A stretch of 51,284 nt of DNA from contig NZ_JXIQ01000086.1 in assembly GCF_000934845.1 (NCBI RefSeq), positions 1-51,284 on the forward strand, given 5' to 3'. Numbering within the stretch: position 1 is the stretch's first letter; the number at the start of each line of letters is the position of its first letter. This document shows, piece by piece, positions 47,127-51,284 of this stretch. The notes below the pieces were generated by a model that did not search any database, had not been told where the DNA came from, and saw only the letters and a program-made list of their open reading frames with translations. A program made the translations under genes and the position numbers. Origin of the DNA: Mesobacillus subterraneus. Lineage in GTDB: Bacteria > Bacillota > Bacilli > Bacillales > Cytobacillaceae.

Positions 47127-47177
47127 TTGCATAATTATTAATATGTGTTAAAATACACTTTAGTTAATAAATATTAG
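47127..47177 (+). promoter_or_regulatory. Promoter and ARG-box-like operators of artPQR
   Basis: -35 TTGCAT (47127-47132), 16-bp spacer, -10 TAAAAT (47149-47154). TGCATAATTATTAA (47128-47141) matches 12 of 14 positions of the ArgR box core TGAATAATTATTCA and overlaps the -35. A weaker 10-of-14 match, TTAATAAATATTAG, sits at 47164-47177. AhrC with arginine is known to regulate this transporter in B. subtilis. Confidence 0.62.
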
Positions 47178-47250
47178 TTCGATCGCTTAGAGAAATAGAT
47201 TGAACAGTAGTATATTGATAAAATATCTGTTATAAATAGGGGGAAGACAA

Positions 47251-48042
47251 GTGAAAAAGACAGTTGCAATAGGAATCATTGGCATGTTGATGATGGCAGT
47301 TCTTGCTGCATGCGGAACAAGCCCTGAAAACACTTCAGGTAGCGGCGGAGAAGAAAAGAAGATCTTGAAAATGGGAACGTCAGCGGATTACCCGCCATTT
47401 GAATACGTGGACACAGCAAAAAGCGATGAAATCATTGGGTTTGACGTGGATTTAGCTAACCTGATCGCAAATGAGTTAGGCTATAAAATTGAAATCAAGG
47501 ACATGGATTTCAACGGCCTTATTGGTGCAATCCAGGCAGATAGCGTAGACTTTGTCATGGCAGGTATGACTCCTACTCCGGAACGGAAAAAGAGCGTCGA
47601 CTTCTCGGATGTTTACTATACAGCACAGCATATGATCGTTTCTGCAAAAGACAGCAATATTAAATCAATCGAAGACCTAGCAGGAAAGACCGTTGGAGTT
47701 CAGCTATCCTCCGTTCAGGAAGAAGAAGCTGGAAAAATTGCGGAAACAGTCGATATCAAAATCGAAAAGCGGACAAGAATTCCTGAACTCGTTCAGGAAA
47801 TCAAAGCTGGACGCATCGACGCAGCGATTATTGAAGATACTGTAGCGAAAGGATATTTTGACAATAATCCTGACTTGGAAGGATTCACACTGGAAGGTGG
47901 AAGCGAAGAAGAAGCAGGTTCAGCTATTGCATTCCCTAAAGGAAGCAAACTGACCGCGGATTTCAACAAGGTTCTGAAAGAAAAGATGGAGAATGGGGAA
48001 GTAGACAAGTTGATCGTTAAATGGTTTGGCGGAGAAAAGTAA
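47251..48042 (+). CDS. artP: ArtP, arginine-binding lipoprotein of an amino acid ABC transporter
   Basis: The extracellular solute-binding protein has a lipoprotein signal ending in the lipobox LAAC (Cys21) and then a Ser/Gly-rich linker. The SBP_bac_3 domain follows (GTSADYPPFEYVD...IIGFDVDLANLIANELGYKIEIKDMDFNGLIGAIQADSVDFVMAGMTPTPERKKSVDFSDVYY). The start is GTG behind AGGGGGAAG. Arginine specificity rests on similarity to YqiX/ArtP and the ARG-box-like sites. A partial terminator separates it from artQ. Confidence 0.9.
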   Translation: MKKTVAIGIIGMLMMAVLAACGTSPENTSGSGGEEKKILKMGTSADYPPFEYVDTAKSDEIIGFDVDLANLIANELGYKIEIKDMDFNGLIGAIQADSVDFVMAGMTPTPERKKSVDFSDVYYTAQHMIVSAKDSNIKSIEDLAGKTVGVQLSSVQEEEAGKIAETVDIKIEKRTRIPELVQEIKAGRIDAAIIEDTVAKGYFDNNPDLEGFTLEGGSEEEAGSAIAFPKGSKLTADFNKVLKEKMENGEVDKLIVKWFGGEK

Positions 48043-48052
48043 AAAGCAAAAC

Positions 48053-48093
48053 AGGCGTTCAGAATGCTTATGTCTTCTGGGCGCCTTTCTCCT
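48053..48093 (+). terminator. Leaky terminator between artP and artQ
   Basis: AGGCGTTCAGA (48053-48063) pairs with TCTGGGCGCCT (48076-48086), with two G.T pairs, followed by a weak T-rich tail (TTCTCCTT). Such attenuation keeps binding-protein levels above permease levels. Confidence 0.6.
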
Positions 48094-48125
48094 TCATGAA
48101 TTAGACAGAGAGGGCTGTTAACAAT

Positions 48126-48785
48126 ATGGATCTTGATTTTACCGCCATCCTCCCTTCATTGCCTTATATTTTAAAGGGAATCGGCGTGACACTGAAAATC
48201 GTTTTAGTAGCAGGTCTTCTGGGCTTTGCGTTCGGTATCATCCTTGCGATTTTTAAAATCAGCAAATACAAGGCGCTCCATTGGTTTGCGGATATTTATA
48301 CATCCATCTTCAGAGGGACTCCGCTCATCCTGCAATTGATGATCATTTATTACGGAGCTCCGCAGATCATCGGCTTTGAAATATCATCTTACTATGCTGC
48401 TGTTGCTTCCTTCTCTTTGAACTCTGCCGCCTATATTTCCGAAATCATTCGCGCCGGTATTTTAGCCGTGGACAAGGGGCAAAAAGAAGCAGCGCAGGCT
48501 CTTGGTGTACCTGGAAATCGCATGATGTGGGACATCATCCTGCCCCAGGCATTGAAAAATATCCTGCCAGCATTGATGAATGAATTTATCACCCTGACGA
48601 AGGAATCGGCAATCGTAACGGTTATTGCTGCAAATGATATTATGCGGAGAGCATATATTGTCGGTGGAGACCAATACCGATTTTTCGAGCCGATGATTTT
48701 TGCCGGTATGATCTATTATCTTATGGTCATCTCCTTGACATTCGTTGGGAAGCTAGTGGAAAGGAGACTGAGACAAAGTGATTAA
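48126..48785 (+). CDS. artQ: ArtQ, arginine ABC transporter permease
   Basis: The 219-residue HisM-type permease has about five membrane helices and the EAA loop ([29 protein letters not shown]) that docks on ArtR. An [17 protein letters not shown] segment is typical. Its end overlaps artR by 8 nt. Confidence 0.93.
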   Translation: MDLDFTAILPSLPYILKGIGVTLKIVLVAGLLGFAFGIILAIFKISKYKALHWFADIYTSIFRGTPLILQLMIIYYGAPQIIGFEISSYYAAVASFSLNSAAYISEIIRAGILAVDKGQKEAAQALGVPGNRMMWDIILPQALKNILPALMNEFITLTKESAIVTVIAANDIMRRAYIVGGDQYRFFEPMIFAGMIYYLMVISLTFVGKLVERRLRQSD

Positions 48786-49500
48786 CGTACAAAATCTTCA
48801 TAAATCATTTGGCCGTCTTGAAGTTCTGAAAGGAATCTCAACGTCAATCAAGAACGGAGAGGTTGTTGCCATCATTGGTCCTTCAGGTTCTGGAAAATCG
48901 ACCTTTCTCCGCTGTCTCAATTTACTGGAACAGCCAACAAGCGGCAAAATTATAATAGGCGCAGATAATATTACTGATAAAAAAACGAATATCATGAAAG
49001 TCCGCGAGAATGTTGGCATGGTGTTTCAGCACTTTCATCTATTCCCGCATATGACCGTGCTGCAAAACATCACCTATGCACCATTAAAGGTGAAAGGCAT
49101 TAGCAAGTCAGAAGCAGAAAAACATGGTCTAGAACTGCTGAAAAAAGTTGGGCTATCCGAAAAAGCAAATGAATATCCAAGCAGATTGTCAGGTGGCCAA
49201 AAACAGCGAGTAGCGATCGCTCGGGCGCTTGCGATGGACCCTGGTGTTATGCTGTTCGATGAGCCTACTTCCGCACTGGATCCAGAAATGGTCAAAGAGG
49301 TATTAGAGGTCATGAAGTCGCTGGCTCATACCGGTATGACGATGGCCATTGTCACACATGAAATGGGCTTTGCACGCGAGGTGGCGGACCGCGTTCTATT
49401 CCTCGATGGCGGAGTTCTGGTAGAAGATGCGCCACCAGCTGAATTTTTCAGCAGTCCGAAGAGCAGCAGGGCTAAAGAGTTTCTTGATAAAATGCTATAA
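48778..49500 (+). CDS. artR: ArtR, arginine ABC transporter ATPase
   Basis: The 240-residue polar amino acid ATPase has Walker [11 protein letters not shown]-loop [13 protein letters not shown], signature [16 protein letters not shown], Walker [15 protein letters not shown] and the switch H in [12 protein letters not shown] 48778 overlaps artQ, consistent with translational coupling. Confidence 0.95.
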   Translation: MINVQNLHKSFGRLEVLKGISTSIKNGEVVAIIGPSGSGKSTFLRCLNLLEQPTSGKIIIGADNITDKKTNIMKVRENVGMVFQHFHLFPHMTVLQNITYAPLKVKGISKSEAEKHGLELLKKVGLSEKANEYPSRLSGGQKQRVAIARALAMDPGVMLFDEPTSALDPEMVKEVLEVMKSLAHTGMTMAIVTHEMGFAREVADRVLFLDGGVLVEDAPPAEFFSSPKSSRAKEFLDKML

Positions 49501-49554
49501 AAAAAACCGGCAGCTTGCTTTTCATAACAATGATATATCTGATAAACTATGAAT

Positions 49555-49585
49555 GATCATATCCTGAATGGTATGATCTTCTTTT
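49555..49585 (+). terminator. Terminator-like hairpin between artR and yqjA
   Basis: GATCATA (49555-49561) and TATGATC (49572-49578) enclose a 10-base loop, followed by TTCTTTTT. Confidence 0.5.
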
Positions 49586-49632
49586 TATTAAGTTTTAAGT
49601 TGAGAAAAGTTGGTTTGATAGGAGAAATTACT

Positions 49633-50622
49633 GTGAAATTCAGAATTGGTTATCGGACTTTAAAAACAGCACTTGGTACGGCGCTCTCCATTATCATTGC
49701 CCAGTTTTTTGGCTTCGAGAATTTTGTTTCGGCAGGCATTTTGACGATTCTCTGCATCCAGGTGACAAAAAAGAGGTCGCTACAAGCATCATGGCACCGG
49801 TTTATCGCCTGTATTATTGCGATGGCTTTCTCTGCGGTGTTTTTTGAGGGCATTGCCTACCATCCAGTTGTGATTGGACTGCTGCTGCTGTTTTTCATCC
49901 CGACCGTTGTCATGTTTGGGGCAAAAGAGGGAGTAGTGTCGAGCAGCGTCATCATCATGCATCTCTACTCGGCTGGAAATGTAACAGGCAGTCTTTTATT
50001 CAATGAATTAGGAATCATCACCATTGGAATTGGGGTAGCGTTGATCATGAATCTTTATATGCCAAGTGTCGATTACAAGCTTGAGCATTACCAAAGTGAA
50101 ATAGAGGCGTTGTTCAAGAAAATTTTCAACGAAATTTCCAAATATCTCCGAAACAATGATTCCACTTGGGATGGCAGGGAATTGACGGAAACATCCATTT
50201 TGCTTGATAAAGCAATTGGTCTGGCGATTCTTGATGTCGAAAACAATATTTTGAGAGATGAGAACTTATACTATCAGTATTTTAAAATAAGAGAAAAGCA
50301 ATTTGAAATTATTGAGCGAGTGTTGCCATCGATCACGTCCATTCCTCAGCACGTTGCGCAGGCTAATATGGTTGCTGAGTTTATCGAGGATTTGGGAAAA
50401 GGCATCCACCCGGGGAATACGGTTGTATTTTATCTGGAAAAATTATTGAGGATGAGAGCTGAATTTGAAAATATGGAGTTGCCGAAAACAAGGGAGGAAT
50501 TCGAGGCGCGGGCTGCCCTGCTTCATTTCGTCAATGAAATGGAACAATTTCTTTTGTTAAAACGGTCATTTAAAGGTATGAATACGGGGAAGAATAAAAG
50601 TCAGCCGGCTGCGGCAAACTAA
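49633..50622 (+). CDS. yqjA: YqjA-type aromatic acid exporter family (DUF939/ArAE) membrane protein
   Basis: The 329-residue protein has four to six N-terminal membrane helices (about residues 5-150), with LGTALSIIIAQFFGFENFVSAGILTILCIQVTKKRSL typical of the family, and a soluble helical C-terminal domain. GTG 49633 follows TAGGAGAA; the longer ATG reading from 49549 covers the hairpin at 49555. The family is related to E. coli AaeB and proteins linked to membrane-stress functions; substrate is unknown. Confidence 0.82.
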   Translation: MKFRIGYRTLKTALGTALSIIIAQFFGFENFVSAGILTILCIQVTKKRSLQASWHRFIACIIAMAFSAVFFEGIAYHPVVIGLLLLFFIPTVVMFGAKEGVVSSSVIIMHLYSAGNVTGSLLFNELGIITIGIGVALIMNLYMPSVDYKLEHYQSEIEALFKKIFNEISKYLRNNDSTWDGRELTETSILLDKAIGLAILDVENNILRDENLYYQYFKIREKQFEIIERVLPSITSIPQHVAQANMVAEFIEDLGKGIHPGNTVVFYLEKLLRMRAEFENMELPKTREEFEARAALLHFVNEMEQFLLLKRSFKGMNTGKNKSQPAAAN

Positions 50623-50650
50623 CGGAAAAAAAGACAACGGAGGGATCAGC

Positions 50651-51172
50651 ATGCCGATGTTTATCTCCATGCTTCTTGCAGTTTTCATTTTTTCTCCTGT
50701 CTGGCCGTTGGGAACAAATCCACTGCCGGGGGACCCATTTGTGATTGTAAATAAAAAAACGAACGAGGTCGCTTTGATCAATGAGAACAGAGTGCAGACG
50801 GTTGTCAGCGCAGCAACAGGCAAATCAGCGGACCTGACACCTGAAGGTCTTTTCACCATAACAGTCAAGGCTGCTAACCCGTATTATCGAAAGCTTGATA
50901 TTCCAGGAGGGGACCCTCGAAATCCGCTGGGTAGCAGATGGATCGGTTTTGACGCGGAAAACACAGATGGCCGAACCTATGGAATACATGGAACAAACGA
51001 CCCCTCCAGTATAGGAAAAAAAGTATCGAAAGGCTGTGTCAGACTGCAAAATGAGGCGGTTGATTCCCTCTATGAGTATATTCCATTGGGAACAAAAATC
51101 CTGATTACTTCCACTGAGAAAAGCTTCCTCCAGCTGGGCCAAGAGCACGGGGCGATCAGAACAAAAAAATGA
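50651..51172 (+). CDS. YkuD-family L,D-transpeptidase
   Basis: L,D-transpeptidases form 3-3 peptidoglycan cross-links or attach other groups to muropeptides. The 173-residue protein has an N-terminal hydrophobic export segment (MPMFISMLLAVFIFSPVWPLG), then a minimal YkuD domain with H113 in YGIHGTND and catalytic C129 in SKGCVRL. No LysM domain precedes it, unlike B. subtilis YkuD. The ATG follows GGAGGGATC. The wall substrate and sporulation role are not determinable here. Confidence 0.88.
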   Translation: MPMFISMLLAVFIFSPVWPLGTNPLPGDPFVIVNKKTNEVALINENRVQTVVSAATGKSADLTPEGLFTITVKAANPYYRKLDIPGGDPRNPLGSRWIGFDAENTDGRTYGIHGTNDPSSIGKKVSKGCVRLQNEAVDSLYEYIPLGTKILITSTEKSFLQLGQEHGAIRTKK

Positions 51173-51199
51173 GGACTGTCAGACGACAGCCCTTTTCTT
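51173..51199 (+). terminator. Terminator after the L,D-transpeptidase gene
   Basis: GGACTGTC (51173-51180) pairs with GACAGCCC (51185-51192) at seven of eight positions around AGAC, then TTTTC. Confidence 0.7.
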
Positions 51200-51260
51200 G
51201 CTGTTTAGGAAATTATTAAATTATTTAGTTGTGGATAACTACTTGTGGTTTTCTTAATCC

Positions 51261-51284
51261 AGCTCCAGCGCCTAGCCCCTCGAG
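51261..51284. repeat. Dispersed intergenic repeat, copy 3, cut by window end
   Basis: AGCTCCAGCGCCTAGCCCCT then CGAG. The first 11 bases equal the head of copy 2, and the following CCTAGCCCCTCGAG is a variant of the CTTGTCGGGG segment. The rest lies outside the window. Confidence 0.62.

Noticed and set aside
1-51284. tRNA, rRNA, CRISPR array or insertion sequence
   Set aside because: No cloverleaf, rRNA segment, regular spacer array or transposase was noticed; the only mobile element supported is the group I intron.

Overview
The window is chromosomal DNA from a low-GC Gram-positive, endospore-forming member of the Bacillaceae. It carries the spoIIIA operon, spoIVB and spo0A. The gene order from the patatin-like gene to yqjA follows the yqh-yqx-yqi-yqj region of Bacillus subtilis closely. 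A B12-dependent ribonucleotide reductase (nrdJ) and a methylmalonyl-CoA mutase set, neither expected at this place in B. subtilis, suggest an environmental relative such as a Mesobacillus- or Cytobacillus-like species. The genus is inference only.

Layout. (1) 1-4172: nrdJ behind two NrdR-box-like sites. The gene is split by a group I intron (1824-3008) that encodes a PD-(D/E)XK-type homing endonuclease. The intron separates the radical cysteine codon from the catalytic glutamate codon of the N-x-C-x-E active-site motif. (2) 4285-10400: a DUF1646 transporter, a patatin-like lipase, yqhP, yqhR, aroQ, an M24 peptidase, efp, a rhodanese lipoprotein and an unlisted 50-residue reverse-strand gene. 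yqhQ and yqhV, expected here from B. subtilis, are missing. (3) 10506-15739: the eight-gene spoIIIA operon with a sigma-E-like promoter; spoIIIAD appears to start at AUU. (4) 15826-18243: accB-accC-yqhY behind a sigma-A promoter with an overlapping FapR-like operator. (5) 18375-27678: nusB, folD, xseA, xseB, ispA, dxs, yqxC, ahrC, recN. (6) 27775-30467: spoIVB, spo0A (sigma-H promoter with 0A boxes) and yqzF. (7) 30681-41035: bkdR and the ptb-bcd-buk-lpdV-bkdAA-bkdAB-bkdB operon behind a sigma-54 promoter with a cre-like site and an upstream palindrome. (8) 41174-46472: mutA-mutB-meaB. (9) 46549-51199: brxB, artPQR (arginine ABC transporter with ARG-box-like sites), yqjA and a YkuD-type L,D-transpeptidase. 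A dispersed intergenic repeat appears at both edges and at 18281.

How the parts work together. The bkd operon oxidises branched-chain amino acids to acyl-CoAs. Valine and isoleucine carbon reaches propionyl-CoA, and mutAB with meaB can convert the derived methylmalonyl-CoA to succinyl-CoA. mutAB and nrdJ both need adenosylcobalamin, yet no cobalamin riboswitch is visible. accBC, efp, nusB, ispA/dxs and recN are housekeeping genes. spoIIIA, spoIVB and spo0A control sporulation. ahrC probably regulates artPQR within the same window. The most unusual element is the group I intron in nrdJ: its P1 and P10 guide pairings can be drawn by eye and place both splice sites to the base.
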